A stretch of DNA of 64,000 bases from VXNF01 sp965116465 (lineage in GTDB: Bacteria > Actinomycetota > Acidimicrobiia > Acidimicrobiales > CATQHL01): assembly GCA_965116465.1 (NCBI GenBank), contig OZ220687.1:1240001-1304000 (forward strand), read 5' to 3'. The notes under the pieces were generated by a model. The model saw nothing but the letters and a program-made list of their open reading frames with translations, had not been told where the DNA came from and searched no databases. This document shows, one piece after another, positions 7,184 through 16,164 of this stretch; the stretch's first letter is position 1; each line of letters starts with the position of its first letter. Made by a program: the position numbers and the translations under genes.

Positions 7184-8365
7184 CTAGTGGAGGACGGAGG
7201 CGTCCAGGTCCTCGTAGCTGTTGCGGCCCAGCAGGGCGAGGGTGCGCTCGATGTCGCTCCGGAGGATCTGCAACATGCGCGCCACCCCCTCCTCGCCGCC
7301 CGCGGCGAGCGGCCAGAACCAGGCCCGACCCCCCATGGCGGCGGTGGCGCCGAGGGCCCGCGCCTTGATGAGGTCGGCGCCGCGGCGCACGCCGCCGTCG
7401 AGGATCACCTCGGCCTCACCACCAACCTCGGCGACCACCTCGCCGAGCACGTCGAGGGCGGCGGGCAGGCCGTCGAGCTGGCGCCCGCCGTGGTTGGACA
7501 CCACGACGGCGTCGGCGCCCTGCTCCACGCTGCGGCGGGCGTCGGCTGCGCTCATCACACCCTTGATGAGCAGCGGGCCGTCCCAGCGCTCCCGCAGCCA
7601 GGCCACGTCGTCCCACGTCTTGGACAGGTCGGACAGCTCGCGGTCCATGAACGCGGACATCGAAGCCATATCGGTGTTGGGCGGGACGAGGTCCACGAGG
7701 CTGCCGAAGCGCACCGGCGGTCCGGCGGCGAGGTGCCACATCCAGCGGGGACGTCGGATGGCCTCCAGCGCCTGCGCAGGGCCGATGCGAGGCGGGATCA
7801 TCATGCCGTTGCGGAGGTCGCGCTCGCGCTTGCCGATCAGCGGCACGTCGACGGTCAGCACGAGGGCCTCGCAGCCCGCTGCCGCCGCCCGGTCCACCAG
7901 CCTCGCCACCACCTCGGGGCTGCGCCACAGGTAGAGCTGGAACCACAGCGGACCGTCGCTCACCGCGGCGATCTCCTCGATGCTGTAGCTGGAGGCCGTG
8001 CTGACGACGAAGACCGTGCCGGCGCCCGCCGCCGCACGGGCCGCGGCCAGCTCGCCGTGGCGATGCACGAGGCGGGCCAGGCCGGCGGGACCCAGGATGA
8101 ACGGAACCTCCAGGCGCCGGCCCAGCACCGTGACGCCCGGGTCGCGCTCGGTGACGTCCACCAGCGAACTCGCCGTGAACCGCACCCGGTCGAACGCCTC
8201 GTGGTTGGCCCGCAGCGTGACCTCGCCGTCGGCGCCGCCCTCGACGAAGTCGTAGACCAGCCGGGGCAGGCGCCGCCGGGCGAGGCGGCGGAAGTCGTCG
8301 TAGGAGTGCGGCGGGGTGGGACGCGGCCACAGCCGCACGAGCCGGGCCAACTCGAGGGGATTCAC
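7184..8365 (-). CDS. FMN-dependent alpha-hydroxy-acid oxidase/dehydrogenase
   Basis: 393 residues from a GTG at 8365 (VNPLELARLVRLW). The family landmarks are present in order: SYDDFRRLARRRLPRLVYDF, the barrel strand VLTVDVPLIGKRERDLRNG, the lysine strand LLIKGVM and the active-site SNHGGRQLDG with catalytic His and Arg, then LDGGVRRGAD for phosphate binding. This is the lactate dehydrogenase (LldD)/glycolate oxidase/MftD group, which oxidises 2-hydroxy acids to 2-oxo acids; the specific substrate is unclear. It lies 55 bases downstream of the ketopantoate-reductase-like gene on the same strand and could be the last gene of the catabolic run. Confidence 0.9.
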   Translation of the reverse strand: MNPLELARLVRLWPRPTPPHSYDDFRRLARRRLPRLVYDFVEGGADGEVTLRANHEAFDRVRFTASSLVDVTERDPGVTVLGRRLEVPFILGPAGLARLVHRHGELAAARAAAGAGTVFVVSTASSYSIEEIAAVSDGPLWFQLYLWRSPEVVARLVDRAAAAGCEALVLTVDVPLIGKRERDLRNGMMIPPRIGPAQALEAIRRPRWMWHLAAGPPVRFGSLVDLVPPNTDMASMSAFMDRELSDLSKTWDDVAWLRERWDGPLLIKGVMSAADARRSVEQGADAVVVSNHGGRQLDGLPAALDVLGEVVAEVGGEAEVILDGGVRRGADLIKARALGATAAMGGRAWFWPLAAGGEEGVARMLQILRSDIERTLALLGRNSYEDLDASVLH

Positions 8366-8420
8366 GTGGCGTCCCCGCCCCGACTCTCGCCGAGGGTGTC
8401 CGGCGCCGCGACGGCCCACA

Positions 8421-9389
8421 TCACTCGGCGTCCTCGCGGATCGCGGCGTCGATGCCGAACATCATCCGGGTGACGCCCGTCAGCAAGGGGACCTCCAGGC
8501 CCCGCTCGGCGGCGCGCCGGGCGAACGGTGCGAACACAGCGTCCACCTCGAGGGGCCGGCCCCGCTCGATGCTCTGGAGCGCCGAGACCTTCACGCCCGT
8601 CTGCCCCGTGGCGACCAAGTGCTCGCCGAACTCGCGCAGCACCTCCAGGGCCTGCTCGCGAGGCAACGTCGTGAACGTGCGGACCCGCATGGGACCCGGC
8701 AGGTCGATCAGAAGCACCCCCTCGCTGCGGGCCACCAGCGCGGCCTCGCACAGCAGGTCCAGAAACACCTCCCGGAGCGCCGGCGTGACGAACATCCGGT
8801 GGTAGATCGACCGGGTGAGGGCCACCACGCCCATGGCCGCCACGGCCAGAGTGGCCTTGGTCCACTGCACCGAGGTGATGTCGGGGCGTTCGCTGATGCG
8901 CTCGGGCAGCGCGGCGGCGATCCGGGCCGCCGTGCCGGGGTTGGTGCCGGCGACGTCGCCCACGTAGGTCGCACCGGTGAAGCTGTACTCGGCCACTCCG
9001 GGGCCCACCAGCGTGCCGCCCACCATCGACACCCCCTCCACGGCGGCCGGGCCGAAGCGCTCCACCAGCGGCAGGGCCTGTTCCACGCCGTTCTGCACCG
9101 AGAAGGCCATCGAGCAGCGGCCGGTGTAGGCGTTCAGCAGCGCGGGCACGTCGAAGGACTTGGCTGCCACCAGCACCAGGTCGGCGTCGCCGGCGGCGGC
9201 GGGGTCGTCGGTTGCGTCGATGTGGAAGATCCTGCTGCCGGCGTCGTAGGAGCGGACCTCCAGGCCACGCCGGCGCACGGCCTCGGCGTGGGCCCGGCGC
9301 GCCACCAACATCACATCGGCTCCGGCCTCGGCCAGCCATGCCCCGTAGACCGATCCGAGGGCTCCCGCGCCGAGGACGACGACCCTCAT
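8421..9389 (-). CDS. Ketopantoate-reductase-family NADP-dependent dehydrogenase
   Basis: 322 residues. N-terminal Rossmann motif GAGALGSVYGAWLA, the AKSFD and VQNGVE segments at the cofactor/substrate cleft, and a helical C-terminal ApbA_C domain with WTKATLAVA. The family includes PanE (2-dehydropantoate 2-reductase), but many copies inside catabolic clusters act on other 2-oxo acids. Its ATG overlaps the acyl-CoA ligase stop by four bases (ATGA), so it is translationally coupled to that gene. Placement beside a CoA ligase and a hydroxy-acid oxidase favours a catabolic rather than pantothenate role, but this is inference. Confidence 0.85.
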   Translation of the reverse strand: MRVVVLGAGALGSVYGAWLAEAGADVMLVARRAHAEAVRRRGLEVRSYDAGSRIFHIDATDDPAAAGDADLVLVAAKSFDVPALLNAYTGRCSMAFSVQNGVEQALPLVERFGPAAVEGVSMVGGTLVGPGVAEYSFTGATYVGDVAGTNPGTAARIAAALPERISERPDITSVQWTKATLAVAAMGVVALTRSIYHRMFVTPALREVFLDLLCEAALVARSEGVLLIDLPGPMRVRTFTTLPREQALEVLREFGEHLVATGQTGVKVSALQSIERGRPLEVDAVFAPFARRAAERGLEVPLLTGVTRMMFGIDAAIREDAE

Positions 9390-11056
9390 CGGCGGGCTCC
9401 GGTGGCGGCGAGGCGGTCCCAGGTGTCGGCGGTGACGCCGTCGGCGCGGAGTTGGAACTTCTGGACCCGCTCGGAGGCGTTGCGGGGCAGTTCGTCCATC
9501 CAGCGGATATAGCGCGGCACGGCGAAGTGCGCCATCCGGCCGGTGCAATGCCCGATCAACTCGTCGGCGGCGAGGGCGCGGTCCGGCTTCAGCACCACGC
9601 AGGCCAGCACCTCCTCCTCGGACAGTTCCGAGGGGACGCCCACCACTGCGGCCTCCAGCACGGCGGGGTGCCGGGCGATGGCCTGCTCCACCTCCCAGGA
9701 GCTGATGTTCTCGCCGCGGCGGCGCACGCAGTCCTTCATGCGGTCGATGAACGTGAGGTAGCCGTCTTCGTCGACCACGCCCCGGTCACCCGTGTGGAAC
9801 CAGCCGCCCCGCCAGGCCTCGGCGGTGGCGGTGGCCATGTCGTAGTAGCCGCTGAAGGTGGCATTCGTCGGCCGCGAGCGCACCACGATCTCGCCCGCCT
9901 CCCCGGGCGGCGCCTCGGCTCCGTCCTCGTCCACGATCCGCATGTCGTAGAGGCCCGAGGGCCGGCCGGCGGTGCCGATCCGGCGGTCAGCGAGGTCGAC
10001 GGCCGCCATGCCGTTCTGCGTCACGATCGGCACCTCGGTGGAGCCGTACACCTCGGTGAGCCGCACGTCGAATCGCTCCTCGAACGGCTCCCAGATGTCG
10101 GGGGGGCACGGCGCCCCGAAGCCTCGCCGCACGGGATGGTCGGCGTCGTCGGGCCGCGCCGGCTGCTTCCACAGCATCATGAGCAGGGCACCCATGTAGT
10201 TGAAGGCGGTCACGCCCTTGGCCCGGCAGGTGTCCCAGAAGCCGCCGGCGCTGAAGCGCTGCTCCAGCACGCAGCGGGCGCCCGCCTCCAGGGCGACGGT
10301 CACCGTGGTGTAGCGGGCGTTGATGTGGAACAGCGGGAAGGCCGTGTACAGCACGTCGCCGGGGCCGTAACCCATGAGCCAGTGCGTCTGGCGGGTCAGC
10401 CGCAGGTTGGCGGCGTGGCTCAGCATGGCCCCCTTGGGCGGGCCGGTGGTGCCCGAGGTGTAGAGGATCACGGCGATGTCGGTGGGCTCCAGCGCCGGCA
10501 GGCGAGGCTCGGCGTCCTGGTACAGCGACGGCAACTCGTGCACGGTGACGCCGGGACCGAACGACGGGATACCGGCGTGGGCAGCCGGGGCAGGGTTCGC
10601 ACCGGCCGCATCGACCGTTCGCGCCGCGCCGGAACCGTCCCCCGAGCCCTCCGATCCTGCGCCGGGGCGGTGAAGGATCACGTGGCGGAGTTCGGGCAAG
10701 TCCGGCATCACCTCCGCCAGGCGGTCGGCGAACTCAATGTCGCACACGACGGCCTGCGAGCGGGACTGGCCCAGCACGTAGGCGAGGCCGTCGCCCCGCT
10801 GGGCCACGTTGACGGGCACGTCGACGATGCCGGCGCGGGCCATGGCGAACCAGCTGTCCACGCAGGCCAGGCTGTTGCGCATGATGACGGCGGCCCGGTC
10901 GCCGGCCACAAGGCCGATGCCCGAGGTCAGCCCGACCGCCAGGCGGTCGGCGTCGGTGTCGAGGTCGACGTAGGACTTCGCCGCGCCCATGACCTCGATG
11001 GCCTCCCGCTCGCCGTGGCGCTCGGCACAGGCCCGCAGCCACGGGCCGAGGGTCAT
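9386..11056 (-). CDS. AMP-dependent acyl-CoA ligase (CaiC-like)
   Basis: 556 residues of the ANL superfamily: P-loop YTSGTTGPPKG at about 199-209, the A5 segment VYGSTEVP, the hinge TGDRGVVDEDG and the C-terminal lysine region ASERVQKFQL. It activates a carboxylic acid as acyl-AMP and transfers it to CoA; the acid is unknown. The ATG at 11056 is used: an upstream in-frame ATG at 11110 would translate the intergenic hairpin repeat. A Gly/Ala/Ser/Pro-rich insertion (about residues 130-168) interrupts the N-domain and is probably a surface loop. It is cotranscribed with the downstream reductase by ATGA overlap. Confidence 0.9.
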   Translation of the reverse strand: MTLGPWLRACAERHGEREAIEVMGAAKSYVDLDTDADRLAVGLTSGIGLVAGDRAAVIMRNSLACVDSWFAMARAGIVDVPVNVAQRGDGLAYVLGQSRSQAVVCDIEFADRLAEVMPDLPELRHVILHRPGAGSEGSGDGSGAARTVDAAGANPAPAAHAGIPSFGPGVTVHELPSLYQDAEPRLPALEPTDIAVILYTSGTTGPPKGAMLSHAANLRLTRQTHWLMGYGPGDVLYTAFPLFHINARYTTVTVALEAGARCVLEQRFSAGGFWDTCRAKGVTAFNYMGALLMMLWKQPARPDDADHPVRRGFGAPCPPDIWEPFEERFDVRLTEVYGSTEVPIVTQNGMAAVDLADRRIGTAGRPSGLYDMRIVDEDGAEAPPGEAGEIVVRSRPTNATFSGYYDMATATAEAWRGGWFHTGDRGVVDEDGYLTFIDRMKDCVRRRGENISSWEVEQAIARHPAVLEAAVVGVPSELSEEEVLACVVLKPDRALAADELIGHCTGRMAHFAVPRYIRWMDELPRNASERVQKFQLRADGVTADTWDRLAATGARR

Positions 11057-11072
11057 GGGCTGGTCCGGCACT

Positions 11073-11098
11073 GGATTCCGGCCTGCGCCGGAATGACG
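11073..11098. repeat. Dispersed 26-bp hairpin repeat, copy 1
   Basis: GGATTCCGGC ... GCCGGAATGACG with loop ctgc; the arms ATTCCGGC and GCCGGAAT are perfectly complementary. It lies 17 bases upstream of the acyl-CoA ligase start. Confidence 0.85.
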
Positions 11099-11150
11099 GA
11101 TCGAGGGCACGCGTACGCGGATTGACCGAAGCGGGACACCGGACGCGACT

Positions 11151-12794
11151 TCAGGTCAGGCCCAGTTCCTCGCACAGCTGCTCTTGCAGGCGGAACTTCT
11201 GGATCTTCGTGGCCGAGAGCGGCCATTCCTTCACGAAGCGCACGTGGCGGGGGATCTTGAAGGAGGCGACGTTGCCCTGGCAGTAGGCGATCAGATCGCT
11301 CTCGGCCAGCTCCGCGCCCGGCACCAGCTCCACGAAGGCGGCGGGCACCTCCACGTAGCGCTCGTCGGGGATCCCCACGACCTGGGCGATCGCCACCGCG
11401 TCGTGGGTCTGCAGGTAGGACTCGATCTCCACCGCGGCGACGTTCTCGCCGCCCACCTTCAGCATGTCCTTCACCCGGCCCAGGTAGCCCACCCGCCCGT
11501 CGGCGTCCATCCGGCCGATGTCACCGGTGTTGAACCAGCCCTCGTCGTCGAAGCACTCGGCCGTCTTGGCGGGGTCCTTGTAGTAGCCCTCGAACACGTT
11601 GTAGCCCCGGCACCAGATCTCCCCCCGCTGCCAGGTGGGAACCACCTCGCCACTCTCGAAGTCCCGGATCTGCACCTCGATGCCCCGGAAGGGCCGCCCC
11701 GAGGTGGTCGAGCGCACCTCCGGCGGGTCGTCGGGGGCGGTGAAGGCCACCACCCCGCCGCACTCGGTGAGCCCGAAGGCGTTCATGTGGGCCATGTCGG
11801 GCAGCAGGCTGTGGATCTCCTCGAGGGCGGCCGGCGCGGCCACGTTGTTCATCAGCCGGATGCTGCTGAGGGCAGCCGGATCCCAGTCGGGGTGGTTCAA
11901 CATGACCGTGGTGACCGTCGGGAACGTGGAGAAGCAGATGGTGGCGCGCTCGTCGCGCAGCTGGGCGATGGCTGTCGCCGGGTCGAAGTGGGTGAGCGTC
12001 ACGTAAGCGGCGCCCGCCTCGATGCAGCCGATCATCGGCAGGATCGAACTCATGTGGAACAGCGGCAGCGGATCCCAGAACACGTCCTCGGAGGTCATTT
12101 CGAACCGCTCACAGCCCACCGAACTGGTGCGCACGAGCTGCTCGTGCGTCATGGGGCAGCCCTTCGGCTCGGCGGTGGTACCGGAGGTGTAGATCATCAT
12201 GGCGATGTCGCGCAGCGCCACCCGGCTGCGCAGCAGGTGCACGGTGTCGAGGTCGATGCCTTCGGCGGCCGCCTCGAAGCCGGCCCGGTCGATCATCCCC
12301 GCCGGCGAGGTGGTGCCGAGCAGCACGACGCCGCGCAACTCGGGGGCGGAGTCCAGCCGCAGGTCACCGGGGTCGGGGGCCTCGGCCAAGCCGGGTAGGC
12401 AGCCATGCAGGATCTCGGTGTAATCGATGTGCTGATCGATGATGTCGCTGGTCACCAGCAGGCGCAGATCGGCGTCGCGGGCCACGTAGGAGAGCTCGCG
12501 TCCCTTGAAACGGGCGTTGATGGGGATCATCGGGGCACCGATGAGGGCCGCGCCGAACATCACCTCGATGAAGTCCATGCAGTTGGGCATGAGGATGCCG
12601 ACGTGGTCGCCGGGCCGGACGCCGAGGCCCAGCAGGGAGCGGGCGGCGCGCTCGGCGGCCTCCAGCAGCTCGCTGAACGTGTGCCGGACCTCGGGGAAGA
12701 CGACGGCGTCGCGGTCGGGGTGGCGGGCAGCGGCCCGCACGATCAGGTCACCGAAGGTGGTGACCTCCACCCACTGTCGCTCCCTGAAGCTCAT
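11151..12794 (-). CDS. AMP-dependent acyl-CoA ligase (FadD family)
   Basis: 547 residues with the ANL motifs YTSGTTAEPKG (P-loop), FGLTECGG, the aspartate strand GRVGYLGRVKDMLKVGGENV and a C-terminal ATKIQKFRL lysine loop. Family members activate fatty, aromatic or terpenoid/steroid side-chain acids; the FadD3-type HIP-CoA ligases of steroid catabolism belong to this broad group, and IpdAB-like genes lie just upstream. The ATG at 12794 has a GAGGAGA Shine-Dalgarno five bases away, so an upstream ATG at 12854 is rejected. It probably forms its own unit, with hairpin repeats on both sides. Confidence 0.92.
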   Translation of the reverse strand: MSFRERQWVEVTTFGDLIVRAAARHPDRDAVVFPEVRHTFSELLEAAERAARSLLGLGVRPGDHVGILMPNCMDFIEVMFGAALIGAPMIPINARFKGRELSYVARDADLRLLVTSDIIDQHIDYTEILHGCLPGLAEAPDPGDLRLDSAPELRGVVLLGTTSPAGMIDRAGFEAAAEGIDLDTVHLLRSRVALRDIAMMIYTSGTTAEPKGCPMTHEQLVRTSSVGCERFEMTSEDVFWDPLPLFHMSSILPMIGCIEAGAAYVTLTHFDPATAIAQLRDERATICFSTFPTVTTVMLNHPDWDPAALSSIRLMNNVAAPAALEEIHSLLPDMAHMNAFGLTECGGVVAFTAPDDPPEVRSTTSGRPFRGIEVQIRDFESGEVVPTWQRGEIWCRGYNVFEGYYKDPAKTAECFDDEGWFNTGDIGRMDADGRVGYLGRVKDMLKVGGENVAAVEIESYLQTHDAVAIAQVVGIPDERYVEVPAAFVELVPGAELAESDLIAYCQGNVASFKIPRHVRFVKEWPLSATKIQKFRLQEQLCEELGLT

Positions 12795-12871
12795 GACTGT
12801 CTCCTCGGTACGGCTGGCCCATTGACATTGTCGTGCACCTGCCGGCCGCGCCAATCTCTCCGCCAGGCCCT

Positions 12872-12897
12872 GGATTCCGGCCTTCGCCGGAATGACG
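12872..12897. repeat. Dispersed 26-bp hairpin repeat, copy 2
   Basis: Same element with loop cttc, in the 136-base gap between the FadD-type gene start (12794) and the SnoaL-like gene stop (12931). Confidence 0.85.
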
Positions 12898-12930
12898 AAG
12901 CAGCGTTCGGCGGCACTGGTCGGCCTGTGG

Positions 12931-13320
12931 CTACGACCCCGGGGAACGCAACTGACGCTCCAGGTGGGCGCTGTCCAGCCATTGCGTGAGCCGGACGATG
13001 CGGCCGTCCACGATGTCGAACACGTCCACGGCCTCGAAGCTGACGTCCACGCCGGTGGCGCTGCGGCCCTCGAAGTGGATCTCAGCCACGACCACCTCGC
13101 CGTCGCAGATCAGCCTCGTGGGGCGATCGGAGTGCACCGGGAAACGCGCGAAGATCTTGCCGAACAGGTCGATGGCCGCCTCCGAGCCCTGGCGGGGCCG
13201 CGAGCCGCAGGCGGTCAGCGCCACGTCGGGGTGCAGGACCTGGCGCAGGGTGTCGAAGTCCTCGGCGTCCACCGCCTCGAAGTAGCGCCGCACCACGCTG
13301 GTGGGCGATTGGGCGTTCAT
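12931..13320 (-). CDS. SnoaL/NTF2-like protein
   Basis: 129 residues with the cone-shaped NTF2-like pattern: helix VVRRYFEAVDAEDFDTL, then LHPDVALTACG, IDLFGKIFARFPVHSDRP and strands ending in VDVFDIVDGRIVRLTQWLD. Members are polyketide cyclases, ketosteroid isomerase relatives, limonene-epoxide-hydrolase relatives or non-enzymatic binders; which applies here cannot be told. The ATG overlaps the stop of the upstream LLM gene by four bases (ATGA), so both proteins are made from one message. In this cluster an isomerase or hydrolase on a cyclic intermediate is plausible, as inference. Confidence 0.85.
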   Translation of the reverse strand: MNAQSPTSVVRRYFEAVDAEDFDTLRQVLHPDVALTACGSRPRQGSEAAIDLFGKIFARFPVHSDRPTRLICDGEVVVAEIHFEGRSATGVDVSFEAVDVFDIVDGRIVRLTQWLDSAHLERQLRSPGS

Positions 13321-14420
13321 GGCATGTCCCGCAGGATGTCCTTCACCTCGCCGAGGGCCTTGAAGGACCAGCCTGCCAGATCGGGATCGCCGAACGGCGT
13401 GATGTTCCACATGACGAGGTGGCGCAGCCCGGCGGCGTGGTACTCGGCGACCTGCTCGGCGATCTGGTCCGGCGTGCCGCAGAAGCAGTAGTAATCCACG
13501 ACCCGCGGGGGGATCCCGCCGATCACAGCCAGCGCCTCGGAGCGCGACAGCGAGGCCGGCACCAGCTCGTGGAACCCCTCCGGGGGCTCGACGCCCAGCG
13601 CCTCGAACACCTCCGCGGGCAGCATCACCATGAGGGCCCGCACCATCGGGGCCTCCTGGAGGCGCCGCAGCGACGCCTCGTCGGGCGCCACCAGCACGTA
13701 GGCCAGCAGCCCGGGCGTGACCGCATCGGCCTCCCGTCCGGCCGCCAGCGAGGCCTCGCGGATGGTTCCCAGCGCCTCGCCGTAGCGCTGGGGTGAGAGC
13801 TTGGTGGGCAGCCAGCCGTCGGCGAGGCGGCCGGTGATGCCGAGCATCCGGGGTCCGTGCGCCGCGGTCCACAGCGGCGGCGGGCGGTCGGAGTACGGGG
13901 CGAGGCCCAGCACCGCGTCCTCGAGGCGGAAGAAGCGGCCCTCGTAGTCCACCGGCCCCTCCGCGCCCCACAGCAGGCGGATCACCTCGATGCCCTCGGC
14001 CAGGCGGCTCACCGGGCGGGAGAAGTCCACCCCGTAGGGCACCACGTTCATGCGCTCGCCCGAGCCGAGACCCAGGATCGCCCGGCCCTGGGTGAGGTGA
14101 TCCAAGGTGAGGGCCATGTTGGCCACCATGGCGGGGTGGCGGCGCAGCAGGTCGGTCACCACCACGCCGACGCGGATGCGGCTGGTCTGGCTGCCGACGG
14201 CGGCCATCATCAGCAGCGGGTCGAAGTAGGTGTGCGGGCTGGGCTGCACGGTGGCGAACGGCGTCATGTCGGGCGTCCAGACCGAGTCGGAGTGCCAGCC
14301 CATGAGGTGGCACGGCCACCACACGGCGTCGAAGCCGTCGGCCTCGTTGCGCTGCGCCAGCGACACGGCCCGGTCCGCCGGCGGCATCAACTGGCCCGGA
14401 ACGCCGATCTGGATGTCCAC
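13317..14420 (-). CDS. LLM-class F420-dependent oxidoreductase
   Basis: 367 residues beginning MDIQIGVPGQLMPP. Luciferase-like barrel signatures include RIRVGVVVTDLLRRHP, LTQGRAILGLGSGERMNVVPYG, the cofactor-site LWTAAHGPRMLGI and CGTPDQIAEQVAEYHAAGL. This is close in style to F420-dependent phthiodiolone ketoreductase/methylene-H4MPT-reductase-like members (established family), which transfer hydride between F420H2 and a carbonyl or alkene. The substrate is unknown. It follows the IpdB-like gene by 13 bases and overlaps the SnoaL-like gene, so it belongs to the same operon. Confidence 0.9.
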   Translation of the reverse strand: MDIQIGVPGQLMPPADRAVSLAQRNEADGFDAVWWPCHLMGWHSDSVWTPDMTPFATVQPSPHTYFDPLLMMAAVGSQTSRIRVGVVVTDLLRRHPAMVANMALTLDHLTQGRAILGLGSGERMNVVPYGVDFSRPVSRLAEGIEVIRLLWGAEGPVDYEGRFFRLEDAVLGLAPYSDRPPPLWTAAHGPRMLGITGRLADGWLPTKLSPQRYGEALGTIREASLAAGREADAVTPGLLAYVLVAPDEASLRRLQEAPMVRALMVMLPAEVFEALGVEPPEGFHELVPASLSRSEALAVIGGIPPRVVDYYCFCGTPDQIAEQVAEYHAAGLRHLVMWNITPFGDPDLAGWSFKALGEVKDILRDMP

Positions 14421-14433
14421 GGGTGCAAGTCTC

Positions 14434-15261
14434 CTAGCGGCGGCGGAACTCGCGGTGGCGCATGCCGTGCGGGTCGATGACCTGGCGGATGAGGCGCACC
14501 TGCTCGGCGGTCGGCTCCGGGGTGGTGGGCACGTCGCCGTCCGGCAGCAGCGGCTCGAAGCCGGTGGCCTCCAGCACCTGCTCCGGAGTCACCCCGGGAT
14601 GCACCGAGCGCAGCCGCATGTGCTTGGATTCCGGCTCGAAGTCCAGCACGCAGAGGTTCGTGACCACCAGTTCGGGACCGCCGGTGAGACCGAGACGCTC
14701 GCGCTCGTCGCCGCCGCCCAGGTAGCCGGCGCAGGAGACGAAGTCCACCTTGCCCACCAGCGAGCGAGGGTTGTGGTTGGGGTTCCAGTAGTAGAGCTTC
14801 TTGTCCAGTGAGCCCATGTCCGCCAGCCCGGCGGTGCCGGGCAGCCGCACCTTGGGGGCGTGGTAGTCGCCGCCGATGACGGAGTTGTTGGCGTTGCCGA
14901 AGCGGTCGAGCTGCGCGGCGCCGACGCAGAACTTCTGCAGCCAGCGGCCGTTCAGCGCCAGCGTCCAGAAGTCCCCGTACTGCTCCACGTACATGAGGGC
15001 GTCGCGCCACAGCGGGGCCTCCAGGGTTGACGCCGGGATGGGGCCCGGCCGTGGCTCGAGGCCGACGGCGCCGGCCAGCCAGACCAGATCGGGGGCATGG
15101 GTCAACTTGGCCAGCTGGAAGGCGGCCACCGGCAGGAAGCTGGCCATGCCGTTGCAGGCCTGGTCGCCGTCGCCGAAGCACGAGGCCAGCACGGCGATCA
15201 TCAGCTCGTCGACGGTCCAGTCCTCCGCCGGCGGCGATTCGAGGTGGCCGGAGGCGCCCAT
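14434..15261 (-). CDS. CoA-transferase family beta subunit, IpdB-like
   Basis: 275 residues with the family I CoA-transferase beta fold: DELMIAVLASCFGDGDQ, the AQLDRFGNANNS segment and VDFVSCAGYLGGG. The distinctive AAQLDRFGN and long WNPNHNPRSLVGK loop match the IpdB type, which with IpdA opens the last ring of steroid-derived HIP-CoA intermediates as a hydrolase rather than a CoA transferase (established for mycobacteria). Assignment of that exact reaction here is inference. The ATG overlaps the alpha subunit's TGA by one base, as expected for a stoichiometric heterodimer. Confidence 0.85.
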   Translation of the reverse strand: MGASGHLESPPAEDWTVDELMIAVLASCFGDGDQACNGMASFLPVAAFQLAKLTHAPDLVWLAGAVGLEPRPGPIPASTLEAPLWRDALMYVEQYGDFWTLALNGRWLQKFCVGAAQLDRFGNANNSVIGGDYHAPKVRLPGTAGLADMGSLDKKLYYWNPNHNPRSLVGKVDFVSCAGYLGGGDERERLGLTGGPELVVTNLCVLDFEPESKHMRLRSVHPGVTPEQVLEATGFEPLLPDGDVPTTPEPTAEQVRLIRQVIDPHGMRHREFRRR

Positions 15262-16148
15262 CAGTCCGTCTCCCAGCGCGCCAGCGCGGCCATCCGTTCG
15301 GCGCCCCCGACGGCGGCCAGGTAGGCCTCGTGGTCGGCGGGGCCGTACACGTAGCTGTCGAGGAACTCCTCGGTGGCCTCATCCGAGCGGGCCGCGGCCA
15401 CCCAGGCCAGGTGGAACGCGGCGTCGTAGCCGTAGAGCGGGTTGAACGACGTGGGGTGCGCGCCCCAGGGAACCTCCACGACGGCGTCCACCATGAAGCC
15501 CGGCAGGATCGTGCGGTCGGGGTTGGCGCGCAGCACGTCGCTGTCGACGATCTGCTCGGTGGTGACGATCACCCGGCGGGCGGCCTTGGGCATCATGCCG
15601 ATGTCGGGCCACAGCGCAGTCGGTTCGTACTGCACGTTGCCGTAACGATCGGCCCGGTGGCAGTGGATGAGCGCCACGTCGGGCACCAGTGCCCGGCAGG
15701 CCACCACCGGCGGCCCCCCGAACGGGTCCTCCAGCATGGTGAGGTTCTCGTTGATGTCGATGAGGTCGGTGCCGATCATCCCCCGGGTGGGCAGGAACGG
15801 CAGGTTGCGGGCGCCGGCGCCGAGGCGGGCCAGCAGCGCCGTCTCCGAGAGCTCCTCCATGCGGATGCGACCGTCCTCGACGGCGCGGCGGTAGCGCTGC
15901 GCCAGCCCGAACTGCTCCATCGAGACGGCGTTGCCGATGAAGCGGTTCATGCAGCCCGCCGCGGCCAGCCAGTCCAGGGCGATGCCCCCCACCAGGCACA
16001 CCAGGCCCAGCTCGCGGCGGCGCCGGCGGATCAGCTCGCGCACCAGGGCCATGGGGGCGGCCTGGGTGGCCATGTTCTGCAGGGCCACCACATCGCCGTC
16101 GGACACCAGCGACGCCGCCTCCGGGAGGGTCGCCTGCTTCACCCGCAC
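15261..16148 (-). CDS. CoA-transferase family alpha subunit, IpdA-like
   Basis: 295 residues. Alpha-subunit landmarks: GDVVALQNMATQAAPMALVRELI, LVGGIALDWLAAAG, ARNLPFLPTRGMIGTD, the central VALIHCHRADRYGNVQY and MVDAVVEVPWGAHP. These align in order with the IpdA group. The start is a GTG at 16148, 16 bases after the SDR stop. Together with the next gene it forms an alpha/beta pair that would act on a CoA thioester carrying a cyclic ketone, if the IpdAB analogy holds; an ordinary acyl-CoA:acetate CoA-transferase is the alternative. Confidence 0.85.
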   Translation of the reverse strand: MRVKQATLPEAASLVSDGDVVALQNMATQAAPMALVRELIRRRRRELGLVCLVGGIALDWLAAAGCMNRFIGNAVSMEQFGLAQRYRRAVEDGRIRMEELSETALLARLGAGARNLPFLPTRGMIGTDLIDINENLTMLEDPFGGPPVVACRALVPDVALIHCHRADRYGNVQYEPTALWPDIGMMPKAARRVIVTTEQIVDSDVLRANPDRTILPGFMVDAVVEVPWGAHPTSFNPLYGYDAAFHLAWVAAARSDEATEEFLDSYVYGPADHEAYLAAVGGAERMAALARWETD

Positions 16149-16164
16149 CGGTCCGCTCCCCCGC

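Noticed and set aside
11057..11110. N-terminal extension of the CaiC-like ligase from ATG 11110.
   Set aside because: It would translate the hairpin repeat and lacks family similarity; ATG 11056 fits.
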